From NCBI GenBank assembly GCA_907165275.2, contig OU015666.1, forward strand, positions 3,812,001 through 3,876,000: DNA of 64,000 nt, given 5' to 3'. Under the pieces are notes generated by a model. It made no database searches. It was not told the origin of the DNA and was given only the letters and a program-made list of their open reading frames with translations. Shown piece after piece: positions 34,639 through 46,280 of this stretch (position 1 is the first letter of the stretch; the number at the start of each line of letters is the position of its first letter). This DNA is from Zygaena filipendulae. Lineage: Eukaryota; Arthropoda; Insecta; Lepidoptera; Zygaenidae. The position numbers and the translations under genes are program-made.

Positions 34639-36451
34639 TATAGTAACAGGACACAAAGAAGATTTTAACTTTTTGTTTGTTTAATCAAGCTAATCTACGA
34701 AACTACTGGATTGGATTTTCAAGAGGTGTTCAACGGCAGATTAAATTTGTTTTGATAACATATAGACTTTGTTTCTTCTAAAGCGGATGTCAGGAAAAAA
34801 CTTCTTCATGTAACATTTCGAGTGAGTGAAACCGTGGATCCAAGAACTAGCAATAATAATTAAAATGATGCCTCTGACTAATCACAAGATGGCGGAAAAT
34901 TATTATTATGTAAGTATCGTATATTTAAATGTTATCAAACTCCGTTCCAGTCATACCAGTTGCAATGCGGTGGATTAATAAAACTTTTCTAATTTATAAC
35001 AGACAATTGGTAACGACTAACAAGGAATGGCGGAAACTTAAACAAGATTCGCCGTATTGTCCCCGGTCTCCATTCACTGAAAGGGAAGTTCCGCTGATGT
35101 CCCACTAATCGTGGCCTTGACGCGAGTCGCGCGACCTAAGAGAATATAACCACTACCGACCGCGTGAGGCTACCACTATGGTATAGCGTCAAGACTCCAA
35201 GACCATAGACGAAAAAGAATAAAAGGTAATTAAATGGAAAATTGACTTTTCAGGCTATGTTTAGGACGTGGCTATATACCTACATTTATTTAGGAGTGTC
35301 TTTGAAACTATACTTTTCGAGCAAATATTGTAAATATCCCGAGAGTCCCGGAACTCATGCGGATGAAACCGCGGCGAATAGCTAGTCACTACATAGTACA
35401 TATAAAAAAAGTCGCTTTCCGCTTTCTGTCTGTCCCTATATATGCTTAGATACGCAATACGCAACGCTTACGCAACGGATTTTCATGCGGTTTTCGCCAA
35501 TAGATAGAGTGATTCACATGTTTTAAAAATACCTACTTATAGATATATACACTTTCAAATCCTGTCAAATTCGACATATGTAGGTGAAGCTTGAGTTCAA
35601 GAACTTAAAAATAAATTTGAAGTTACTTTATGAACATATTAATTTACAAAAATTTCATTCTGTTTTTTTAACTGTGATAGCTTAAACGAGCATTGGAATC
35701 ATACAATGTAATTTGAACTTTACACCCATGTCGACCAAATCTCTTTATTTAGTAATAAATTTATACAGATTACCCCAAATATTGCATATATACTTGTCTT
35801 AACTGTAGGCTCCGTCAGTGGCTATGTACAAACAAGAGGTAAAGTGTGCTGTGTATTGTTATCTCACCGACACGTAAGTCAATTAGAAAAGGTTCGTACA
35901 TAAATTGGTTCTGTATAACTAAAGTAGAGGTTTAGTCAGAGCGGATATCTTTGGAGCTTTGATAGGTACACGCTTTATAGATATTCACATTGATTGATGC
36001 AGTGATAGATTGTACTGTGTAGATACTACAAACACCTACACGTTAGTGAGGTGTTTTATCTAAATGTGTATGTGAAAATATTATAGCTGCATGTTTAGAG
36101 TTTTGTGAATAATATTATGATTCAACATAATAGGTATATCTTGAAGCTTTGCTTTGATTTTTTCCGTATATAATATGTACCTACTTACACGCTAAAAATT
36201 TTAATTTGGACAAATTCAGCCTATTTATAAATATTAAGGTTTTTAAACAGTATCAAACTAGATTTATAAGAGCCTCTATACAATTTTAAAATTAATAAAG
36301 TATACTAAAATGCTTATGAAGTTATGAAACTAATATTTCTTTTAATTGTAAGTTTTAATCAACGACTTGTTTAATCCTTCTCTACCTAATTATATTATAA
36401 TTTTAGTGATTTTGTACAGTTTGCGGCTTGTCTTATTATGTGAGTGTACTT
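34639..36451. other. Intronic stretch; one G+C-richer patch
   Basis: About 35030-35190 (GGCGGAAACTTAAACAAGAT through GACCGCGTGAGGCTACCACT) is G+C-richer and not visibly repetitive. A degraded minus-oriented family A piece is at 35325-35390. No gene is supported. Confidence 0.4.
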
Positions 36452-36645
36452 ACTAGCTGTGCCCCGCGGTTTCACCCGCGGTAATTTCGGAGTTCCCGCG
36501 GGAATTCCGGGATAAAAAGTACCATATGTCCATCTCTGTACCCTTGACAACGTGCATGCCAAATTTCATCCAAATGCTGTTCCGCCGTTTTTGCGTGATT
36601 GAGTAATAAACATCCACACTTTAACATTTATAATATTAGGATAAT
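36452..36645 (+). repeat. Family A copy, consensus-like
   Basis: One of the cleanest copies: CTAGCTGTGCCCCGCGGTTT, GAATTCCGGGATAAAAAGTA and GACAACGTGCATGCCAAATT, ending TTTATAATATTAGGA. It is useful as the reference for family A. Confidence 0.8.
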
Positions 36646-38402
36646 TACTTTAAATTACTTCCTATGAGAAAGACAGGCACCAATTTGAACAGTAGATAGT
36701 AGGTATATGAAATAAAGTATCCGTCACATTTTGGTTAGGCAAAAACTTAATTACAAATGGAAACAGCTCCGCTCACCGCCGCCGGAAGTTGGTGGCGCTA
36801 CGGCGGGCTGCTATTTCCGGTGTTTGTCGTACTATTCACGTATTCAGACGTATTTAATGTGTGCAGACAAACATTACAGGAAAACGCTTATATTGTAGGT
36901 TTTTGTTGGCGTGCCTGCATAATCGTTGGCCGGCGTATAAAAACTGTTGGATTTGAATTCGAAGCTTTTGTATTCAGCTTTTGTATAGAAATGGTTTTTA
37001 ATGAAAAATACCTGGGGCCGGATTAATAGCGTTTTTTTTATTATACTTTGAACCTCCTTGTGCCATGGAAGTAAGACTGTAAGGAGTCTTTATAGTAACT
37101 GACCACCACTTAGAAGAAAAAACATTCATTTTTTTTAATTTTATTTATTTACTCACAGAAAAGTACATATCTAGTTTTTTACAAGATTAAGTTCGTAGTG
37201 ATTATATGATCTTTGGTTAAGTTGGTGCTGCATATTGATGTGAGCTACGTGCTCTGAATATGAATCTATCAAAAAAAGTTGAAGTATGACGTAAAACGCT
37301 ATGATAACATTATATCTATTACGGACCTTACGGAGTCTTTTCCTGTACGTTCCGATATAACCGATATTATCACCTCCATCGGAAGCGAGATCCTAAAATC
37401 GAATCCTTTTAACGTCATGGGTATCTGTAGGTCAAATTTCATGCCACTTTACAAGACGACGGTACACTTATAAATAGCACAAACTTCATTTAATGTTCAT
37501 TTGAACATAACTACCTATCTACTTGATTGTACCAATCATAAAAAAACAACCTTGCTGAGTTTCTTGTCAGTTCTTCTTAGTAGTAAGCGCGTTCCGAACT
37601 GGCAGTAATTTCAACTTTATTTCAAGACTTGTTCCGCTTGCTGATGATTATAAGTCATTCTACCGATCCTAAGTAATAAATATTTTTTCTTATTTCGATT
37701 TTGATTTTATGACGCCTGATAAAAGATATAAGTATAAAGCAACCTACACAAATCGTATCTTTTAAGGTACTTTATTTAGAAAGAGGTTGACATTATTCAA
37801 GTTAAAGTTGAGAAAGTAAATAATATTGAAATTGAAAGGCAGTATTGGTTTCTACTTTCTACTTTTTGCTGTCAAGTTTAAGTGCTGATGTTGCGGAAGT
37901 ACCTAGGTATTATCAAAATTAAAACGCAGTGATTAAATTCTTTTGAAATTTTTCTGCTGTGATCTCAACAGACGGCACAAACTCCAGTGACTCATCTACA
38001 AATAATTCGACAATCTCCATTCAGTCTTTGGGACTGTGAATCTTTAAACCTAATCGAAATCGAGGCAAATGTACTTGACTTAGTAATGCAATGAGATTTA
38101 GACAGATCAAGACGTGTCGATTCTGTTTGTCGACTCTACTTTTTTGGTTTTCTATTCAGAGTTCAGAACTACTCAATTACTCTACCTAATATTCGTATTA
38201 ATAGAATCTTGCATAATAATCTTGCAGTTTCTGACCTTGATAATTAATTATAAATTATGTAAAAGCTATAGTTTATGAGATATAGGTGTTCCCCGCGGTT
38301 TTACTCTGGGGTTACTAATGAAGATGTTACATAAGTCAGTCAATTCAAATGTCCCCATTGATATAATAAATACCCGTGAAAGACTCACACTAAGCTTCAT
38401 TT
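36646..38402. other. Intronic stretch with a short CpG-rich orphan frame
   Basis: A plus-strand frame of 89 codons (36757-37026) starts in a good context (ACAAATGGAA). Its first 70 bases are CpG-rich (CTCACCGCCGCCGGAAGTTG), and a hydrophobic stretch follows. No domain, donor site or promoter supports it, so it is recorded as unassigned. Confidence 0.35.
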
Positions 38403-38408
38403 CCATAT

Positions 38409-38461
<53 letters not shown>

Positions 38462-38481
38462 AATATATATATAATATATAT

Positions 38482-38525
<44 letters not shown>

Positions 38526-38526
38526 T
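38403..38526. repeat. Long AT microsatellite with internal palindromes
   Basis: Over 100 bp of almost pure AT dinucleotides, broken by TTATATAATATATAT-type phase shifts that mirror each other. Such runs expand and extrude cruciforms readily, and the assembled length here should be treated with caution. Confidence 0.85.
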
Positions 38527-38754
38527 AGAATAGTAATCATAGCTATCTATGAACGCATATTATGAACTGCATTATATTATGAACTCTATTACAATGTCGA
38601 ATAATCAAAAATCTATTCTAAAATTGCATAGAAAGTCAAATCCATTATTATGTTTTTTAAATTACTTAAACCACGGTATTTTTCGATTTCAAAATTACGT
38701 ACCTAAAGGACGAAACCTTGTTTCGTGATAATATCAGTCAGTGATATCGTGTCA

Positions 38755-39105
38755 GTTTGTTTGTTTATTTGTTACGCTTTCCCGCCTTAACGGCTAAACC
38801 GATCATCATAAAATTTTGCATGCACGTCATCAGGGAAGGACATAGAGCACTTCTTATCCCGGAATTCCCCCGGGAACGTCGAAATTACAACGGGTTCTAT
38901 ACTATAATATTATAAAGAGGTAAAATTTGTGAGGTTGTGACGTTGTAGGTGGTTATCTCTGGATCTACTGAACCGATTTTAAATTTTCTTTCCCTTTTCG
39001 GAAGCTACGGTAGTCCTGAGTGACATAGGGTTCTTTTTATCCCGAAATTCCCACAGAAACTTGGAAATTACTGCGGGTGAAACCACGGGGTCAGCTGTTA
39101 AGTGA
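38755..39105 (-). repeat. Two successive family A copies
   Basis: The first runs from TTGTTACGCTTTCCCGCCTT to GGGAACGTCGAAATTACAAC. The second runs from TATAATATTATAAAGAGGTA to GTGAAACCACGGGGTCAGCT. Both are minus-oriented and moderately diverged. Confidence 0.65.
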
Positions 39106-39247
39106 TAAGGTAAGCCTAAACTAAAAACTAACTAATATGTAACTATGTATGTATGTATTTTATTGTATCGGTATGTGTAGGATATGCATGCGTCTTTATG
39201 TTTTAGTTATTAATTGTTAGTATCTTGTATTAAGTCTCTTCTATATA

Positions 39248-39359
39248 TCTCTGTCTACCGAAAGGTTAACTGGTAGACAATGCCGCAAGGCATTAAGTTC
39301 GCCATTTGTACTTACTGTGCAATAAAGAATAGATAAATAAATAAAATAAATAAATAAAA
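39248..39359 (+). mobile_element. LINE 3' end, plus orientation
   Basis: CGAAAGGTTAACTGGTAGAC, ATGCCGCAAGGCATTAAGTT and CTGTGCAATAAAGAATAG lead into a TAAATAAATAAA tail. Reverse partner at 23055-23165. Confidence 0.6.
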
Positions 39360-41687
39360 CAACTACTTACACCACGTTACGGAGCAATGTGGTAACAATA
39401 CAACAATACAATATACGATTTGAATGAAAACAAAGAATACAGTAGGTAGTTTAACTTATGTTAAATTATTCGCACTCTAGCTGTCGGTCAGCTTAGATGT
39501 GTAACTTTTAGATTTAATTACTTAGCCTCACATATTATATGCTATACATATAACTTACAATACAAAGTTCTTAAGGTAAATTCGCGTATTAAGTTAGGTA
39601 GTAGCCTCTTGGGACCTCGGGGCAGGCGTAAAAACTTTCTTGGCGTTACGAAAAATTTTTTAGGAAGGTAAGCGTTAAAGTTATAGCATTTTTGCGGATC
39701 CAATTTTTATGGACCATTATTATTGGAATCGTTTGTGTTATGTGAGCTTTCCAACTTAAGATGTCAATATCGAAGTCACGGTACTTATCAATACCTACTT
39801 ATCAAATTATTTGCAATTTAGAGCAAGTACCTATTCGAGTTTTTTATTTTTTGCTCTTTAGACCTGACTTCTTCTGAATGATTATAGGATATAGAAAATG
39901 TTTTTTGCCACGTCTTATACCTACGACCCGTGCATGTTAACGTAATCATAACAAATATAACAAATTCAGTGACGTAACGAGATTTGGAAGTCAATGCGAA
40001 TCAAAACTCAAGGAATCTTCGCAATAAAATCATAACATACTCATATAGCTTTGACAATCATTCGCTTGAAATATTGTTTAGGTACTAGCTAGACTTCAAA
40101 CTTAAAAACTTTTCCTTTTTATAATAATCATTTAGAAGCAGTTTGGAAATTTACCGCCTCCAAGAAAACTGATGTTTGCGGACCTCTCCTACCACATAGA
40201 ATAGGATCATTTATTTCACATTATCAATAATTTCACAGTTACATTATCTACTAATAAAAATGTCAAACGATAGTACCTATGATCTAAACATATAAAATGC
40301 TTTGTCCTGAATGACTGATGGATAAACGCACAGCCTAAACCGCTGATCATTGATCTGATTTTTGAAAATTCAACCCCTAATAATAGTAAAATAGTAAAAT
40401 TTGGAAACGAATAAAGTGCGATCAGTCTTTTTCAGTACGATGTGTATATTAACGGTATTAGTATTAGTATTAACTAAATTATTCAAGGCAAATAAATTAA
40501 TTTTGATTCAAGTTATCAAACTCAGCGCTGCGTCGTTTCGACTTTCGAGATCGATGGTTGGATTGCAACAATTACTTTAATGTTCATTAGATTGGATCGT
40601 CAGCGCCACTTTTCATACGAAATACAAATAAATAGGTATTTTCTTACATCAAGGCTGCTATTTATTTATTAGATCTAATTAATAAAATAGGGGCCTACTA
40701 ATTACATTTTTTTTTTCATTACCGCCAATACTAAAATTCACCCAAAAATTTAAAAATATATTCAATTTTAATTATTTTATAAAATTTTAGTAATCGCGAA
40801 ATAAAAGAGCAGCGGTAGTGCGAAAAAATATCTATTGGAACTCGTATAAAATTTAGCCGAGACAATCCACCTTGATGGCACATCGAGACAGTGCCAAATC
40901 TATATACATAGATATTTTATAATTCAAATGTTTGCCCTTATGGAAGCTTCTATGTTTCCAATAGACTTGGTGGATGCAAGTTTAATAAAAAGCATATAAA
41001 ATATAGGGCAAACCCACTTTCTCGCGTTACGAAAATATGATTTCCCAGGGGGAAACTAGAGAACTACTAGCTGTTATGTCATTGTAGTTTTACGGTGTAC
41101 TGTTAACTGTACGCCTACCAAAAATGCCTACTATTTAATATAAAAGAATTAATTCTACCCGTTACAATGTACCTAAATCATCAAATTATTTTAATTCTGT
41201 CATCCTTAAATATTTGTGTAACGTTAGCATCATTAATAAATAAAAAATATTCTAGTCCGAACATAATATAAATTATAAAACGTATTATTTTATAAATTAG
41301 TTTTGGAAATACGAATACGTTTTTAGAATATTAATTACACTGACGAGTAGGCGGCTCGACTATTGTAGGATTTCCCGCATCTCGAGATATTTTCAATAAG
41401 TAATTCCGGGAAATAAAAGCGGAATATCGTAATATAAAAGAAATAAAGAATTTTAGTATTGTACTTGTACTTACAGTGCTGAGTAGGATGTACTTTGGGT
41501 GTCAAGGAAGATATTAAGCACCCATTCTACGCTCCTTAATTTGAGTCCTACTGTTTTATTGTCTTCTTTATTCTCTAGTATATTTATTATTTTTAATGAT
41601 TAGAATGTACTGTAAATATACGTATGTGATAGATTTTAGTGGAACTCAAATCACTTTAGAGTCTGACAATAAATCTTACGGACATAT
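39360..41687. other. Intronic stretch, little assigned
   Basis: A shortened copy of the 24050-24486 repeat is at about 40295-40390 (TGCTTTGTCCTGAATGACTG, AGCCTAAACCGCTGATCA). No exon, RNA gene or clear transposon end is otherwise visible. Confidence 0.4.
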
Positions 41688-42564
41688 TATGTAGGGGAAG
41701 GTGGGGGGAAACCGGATAGGGGGTAAAATAAGATAGTTACTATTTTATTCCTCCACGTATAACTGTCTTGTTCTAACTAGTATAGAAATACCTACGTGCG
41801 AATGCTTTCTCAGTTTGGATGCATATGGCGGTGACGGTAACATCACGCGACAATCTAGGAACGAAAATTGAAAACAAAGGTAAATTATCTAATAATTTGA
41901 ATTATTTTAAGTATCAACATTCAGTTTATTTGAGTGTTATCATATATAGTTGTATATTTTAAACATTTGATCCATATTTACCTTCTCAATCGGCATTATT
42001 TGTTGCTATAAGAGTAAAGTTTTGACAATTTCAAACATGATGCCTGTGGGTTACAAGCGGACGGGGTGATGTCGACTATCCAGTTCCACTCCGATCGGTT
42101 TATATGTATGTATTGTGGGCGTTTGTTTTATTTTTCTTTTTAATTAATATTTTGATTTTTACTTTTTGCAGAGTACGAGCGAAGCACATATTATACCAGA
42201 AAGTCAGATAGACTGCAATAGTTGGAGTTAGACATGCTTTTAGCCATAAACTCGGAGACATAGATCATCAGTTACGTAAATTACAGTTGAATAAATGATT
42301 TGACTATGACTTTACTAAAATAATTTACTAAAATAATGCTAATCTGGTTTGACCCATAGGTATAGCGTGAATTCGGATTTAAAATTTTTGATTAAAATTG
42401 TTCTAGTTTGTAGTTATTACGACTGATCTCAAATATTTTTATACCAACGTTGTACCTAAGGTATACTTAAACATTTATGATGTTGATTATCTTGATAAAT
42501 AATAAAGTTACTTATTTATTCTGTCTCAATCTTAACTATCCGGTGTCCCCCCACCCCCTACATA
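41688..42564. mobile_element. 877-bp element with G-rich terminal inverted repeats
   Basis: The left end TATGTAGGGGAAGGTGGGGG continues to AAACCGGATAG. The complement of the right end reads TATGTAGGGGGTGGGGGGAC and continues to ACCGGATAG. The two match over about 30 bp apart from one small gap and one base. The interior has no long frame; ATTTGACTATGACTTTACTA at about 42298 is a LINE-tail-like piece. The superfamily is not assigned. Confidence 0.72.
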
Positions 42565-43379
42565 GAAAAATCGTTTTGCAGGGAAATCCATCGATCCATC
42601 GATGATTTAATATTATTGATACTTACTACTGTTTTAGGTACACTCGACAGCTAACAGAATATATAAATGCGGGAACACACTTATACTTGTCGTGTCGTGT
42701 TGTGTCGCGACAGAAACATGTTATGTGTTTCATACATTAATGCTTCTGTCGCGCCCACAACGATCAGAAAACTTATAATGCATAAATGCACTTTGAATGT
42801 GTAGCTCAATGTGGACACTTGAATTGCTTAGCTACTTTCGATGCTGACTGTACCTCTTTGATCTCACGATTATTGTTTTTGCTGCCAGTGTCAAGTAATA
42901 TGAAGTATATTTTACTAATTATGTTGCTCTGTAGTTTGTCTCGGCTAAGTAGTATCTACCAAACAAAGATACAAAGAATATATTTTTGTAAAGTAAAGAG
43001 TCAGTACTTGTTTCTTAGAAAAAATGATCGAATAACCAAATAGTCTTTCAGATTCAGTGTACCTAAGACCTAACTACATACTTTAATATCGGTAAGTTTC
43101 TAGTAGGAAAATATTTAAGTTCCCTTGAAGGTCAACGTGTTCCTAACAGTATTAACAACATAAATAACTGTTATCACGTAAATGAAATGGTAAGGGACCG
43201 TTTCAATTTTAGGTAACATTAATAAATAACCACCCCGAAATTGTCGACCTTTGACCTTTGCCATGTGGCCTGTGGGTAGTCCGCAGAGGTTTCTGTCCGG
43301 TTAATGAATGCATATTATCGGTGCTTAATGGAGTTGGGGACATGACGTCAAATGTGGAGTGGTGTGGGATCGATCTCGT

Positions 43380-44280
43380 GCTAGAGCTGAACTAGGTCGG
43401 GATACGATGACGGCTCACCACCGTGCACCGCCACGCCGCGCCGCCCTCGCACACCGCACATGTACATGGCTACAACAACTTTTAAACTCCCACACATGCA
43501 CCCGAAACTTATTTTTACTTTACTTTTATTATTAAATGGTTAATATCAAATACTATAACGTTATATTATAACGTCCCCAAAAACATATCTATTTAGGAAC
43601 CCAACCAACAAACCGTAATATGTTATTATCCATCGTCACCCAAATACCATTAGTAAATATCTAATGAAGCAACACTCGCGTCGGACTCACCGACAAAATA
43701 TCGATTCGGTGACGCAAAGAAATTTCATCGATTACACACATTTAAAAAAGGGAAAAGTTTATTTTTTCACTCGTTTCAAACGGCTCACCTGAAATCGCGT
43801 CGGTGGTGTGTCAAATGTTTCATGTTCACAAGTCCGTGAGAGTTAGTCGAGCGGCCGTTAGGCGCGAACACGCGACGGCGTCGCGGGCGCTAGGGGCGAG
43901 GGGCGCGCATCGCCGGCGCGTAGCGGCGACACAGCTCGCGCGGCGCAAGCACGGCTCAGCGCGGCTGGGCACAGCGCGGTCGCAGGGTTAGCAGTGGCGG
44001 CGGCACGCGGGCGACCGACGCTCGTCGCGAGTGGGACTGGCGCCCAGGACGCCCGGCTGCGCCTCGCTCTACGCGCCGCGACGCGTGCCCGACCCGCTCC
44101 CCCCTCTCCCTGCCTGCCACCCCGCCTACTCTTGCCCTATATCCCCGCCGCACGGCCGACACGATAATTGTCGTAGCGCTGCAGCCGCGGCGGGCGCACA
44201 GCCTATCGATTCGACTCCTCGGCCGTGTGCGTTTCGTGAAAGAAAAAGTTAACTCGATCGAATACAATGCGGTCAAAGCG
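43380..44280. promoter_or_regulatory. CpG island, candidate promoter
   Basis: A block with very high G+C and CpG content, strongest at 43850-44220, stands out from the A+T-rich background. It is not repetitive and has no long conserved frame; the overlapping frames are low-complexity Arg/Ala/Pro translations of CpG-rich DNA without ATG or domain support. The best splice signal inside is a minus-strand donor (GATTTCAG|GTGAGCC at 43789/43788). This suggests a leftward promoter, probably that of the channel gene. Confidence 0.6.
43789..44270 (-). other. Candidate non-coding first exon of the channel gene
   Basis: The 3' end is the donor after base 43789. The 5' end is uncertain, no TATA box is evident, and the given right boundary is the edge of the CpG island. 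The exon would join the acceptor at 5063, producing a first intron of 38.7 kb. Long first introns and CpG-rich starts are common in neuronal channel genes. The link rests only on strand, splice polarity and the lack of a better candidate between. Confidence 0.35.
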
Positions 44281-44473
44281 GCATTTCTATCAGGAACGCA
44301 ATCACGCCATTTTCTAGGTCGTAAAATGTTTAAAAAAAAATCCTATTGATTTTTATTTGCGTTGTAATTGAAAGTTTTTCTGTTAATAGATCGGTTGATA
44401 AATGTTTACAACGTGTTAGGGTATTTTATTCGGTTGAATGAATTATTATAATTTTTCGCACAGTGACATTGCT

Positions 44474-44547
44474 TTTTCTCGTAGCGCTCCTGCTACGCGT
44501 CTTCGACTGCGGACTACGAGAAAGCTCTACGTAGCAGGAGCGCTACG
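44474..44547. repeat. Interlocking palindromes beside the CpG island
   Basis: CGTAGCGCTCCTGCTACG (44480-44497) is the exact reverse complement of CGTAGCAGGAGCGCTACG (44530-44547). Nested within, TTTCTCGTAG (about 44475-44484) pairs with CTACGAGAAA (about 44514-44523). The two pairings exclude each other partly, so alternative folds are possible. Confidence 0.7.
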
Positions 44548-45449
44548 TGGCTACGTCAATTGGTCTACGTCATGCTACATTGTAAGAGCTAGCAGAAGCT
44601 AATGGATGTTATTGATAGAAATGAGTTATGCAGTATAACACACATAATACTCCACTGCTATACTGAACCTATTATTATTGATATTTGTGAATTGATAGAT
44701 GTACAAAGACAACATTTTAATGGCAGGAAATAAATTTTGTTTTTTGTTTGTTTATACATACTTTTACGCTTTCACTAATGATTTTCGATAGTGATTTTAC
44801 TGACTAACGAGTAGGTACACTGCTTTTCTGATATTTAATGGCTATGATATATGCTATTAATATGCTGAAGAGCGTGAGTTCGATTCTTATTGGACAACTT
44901 TGTTTGACTTTGACATTTTAAGCAAAGATCGGTCTTACGTGTTTCTATCTCTAGTTATTCTTCTGAGGTGTCTATTGTTATACAGTGATAATATATTCCC
45001 GCATGACCTTTATCAAAACAAATATGACGTTATTTTTGGCGATTCATGGATTCATGGATTATGTTCGAAAGTTTGATGGGTTTTAGTGTGTGTATGTGTG
45101 TTTGTGTTTGTGACGTGGGTCCGCCAAGTATAATAGTCAATAGTAGTAACCTTTAAAGTATTTTATTCCCTTTCAAATTACGCACTTTACCTTATCATTA
45201 TACTGTGTGGTTGGCGTTTAGAAGTTTTTGTGTAAAAGATGTAATTAAATAAAATAGTTGGCCTCTGTCATAATGTTTTTTGATTCTAATTCAGAAAAGG
45301 GTTCAATCATTGTGTTTTGTACTTTAGGTATTTTCTAATTATAGTGATTATGGCAGCACCGTTTGTCTATTAGTGGTTATTGAACCTGACTTCTACGTTA
45401 AGTGTAGGTTCGATCCCCGCGTCAAGGTAAACATATTATGATAGACAAT
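44548..45449. other. Intergenic stretch with a SINE-like fragment
   Basis: Plus-strand GTGTAGGTTCGATCCCCGCG (about 45403-45422), preceded by TATTAGTGGTTATTGAACCT, resembles the A/B-box half of a tRNA-derived SINE (about 45355-45430). It is too incomplete for a tRNA gene. Nothing coding was found. Confidence 0.45.
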
Positions 45450-45771
45450 GGGCATGTTGACTAATTTTTATTTTTTAGTCCGTCTTGTAGATTATTAAAA
45501 AATATTGGACACGTATTTTTTCTTTTTTTACGTAATCAAAAAATAACGGCGATTGAGTTGAAATTTCGCGTGACGTCACTATTCTGACCAGTTTGTATGG
45601 CGGTTTTAGCGGTTAGTGACGTCACGACCCCCTCACCCTAAACTTTAATGCGCTTTATCTCTGTATATTTTAATTTATTTGAAAAAGCCAAAAATACGTG
45701 TCTATTGTTTTTTTATTTTCTAACTGACGGACTAATTAGAATTTTGACTTTAAAAAGTAGTCCACATCCCC
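45450..45771. mobile_element. Family B MITE copy 4 (two TGACGTCA sites)
   Basis: TTTTAGTCCGTCTTGTAGAT on the left and TCTAACTGACGGACTAATTA on the right are inverted partners, with GGACACGTATTTTTT opposite AAAAATACGTGTCTA further in. Perfect TGACGTCA palindromes lie at 45571-45578 and 45617-45624. Its length matches the copy at 34318. The outer few bases are diverged. Confidence 0.75.
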
Positions 45772-45956
45772 ATAGTGTTTACCCTCAGTCTGGAAGTTTT
45801 GTATGTATCATAAGTACCTGTGTATGTATTTACTACCAATAAAAATTATGTAAGTAGGTATTATATCAATTGTTTGGTCTGGCACCCAGCTGGATGGGTG
45901 ATAATATCCAAGCAAAATAATTATTGTTGTCAATTCTCATATTGAAATACTTAGAA

Positions 45957-46280
45957 ACTAGCTGTGTCCCGCGGTTTCACCCGCGTGAGTTTCGGAACTT
46001 CCGCAAGAACTTTCTAGAATAAAAAAAGCCTAATTTACTCCTTATAACATATTATTTTTTTATAATATAATATATTATTTTTCATATTATAACATCAGCT
46101 ATCTGCCAGTGAAAGTCCCGTTAAAATTCCCGCCAGATCAAACAGACAGACAAACAGAACAAAATTTTAAAAATTTATTTTCTTATGTAAGTACCGTACC
46201 AATATACTCTCATATACACAAATTTAGTGAAAAGCTGTTAATTTAGAATTACAAACAGACACTTCAATTTTATTTATACC
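45957..46280 (+). repeat. Family A subfamily copy
   Basis: AACTAGCTGTGTCCCGCGGT at the left, CATCAGCTATCTGCCAGTGA inside, then an ACAGACAGACAAACAG run and TTACAAACAGACACTTCAAT. It is the plus-oriented partner of 8785-9140. Confidence 0.7.

Noticed and set aside
43803..44276. Several overlapping Arg/Ala/Pro-rich frames in the CpG island
   Set aside because: They are shadow translations of CpG-rich DNA. The longest minus-strand one starts at TTG, and no domains or splice support are present.
45355..45430. Possible tRNA gene with B-box GGTTCGATCCCC
   Set aside because: No acceptor stem or anticodon arm can be folded; best explained as a tRNA-derived SINE fragment.
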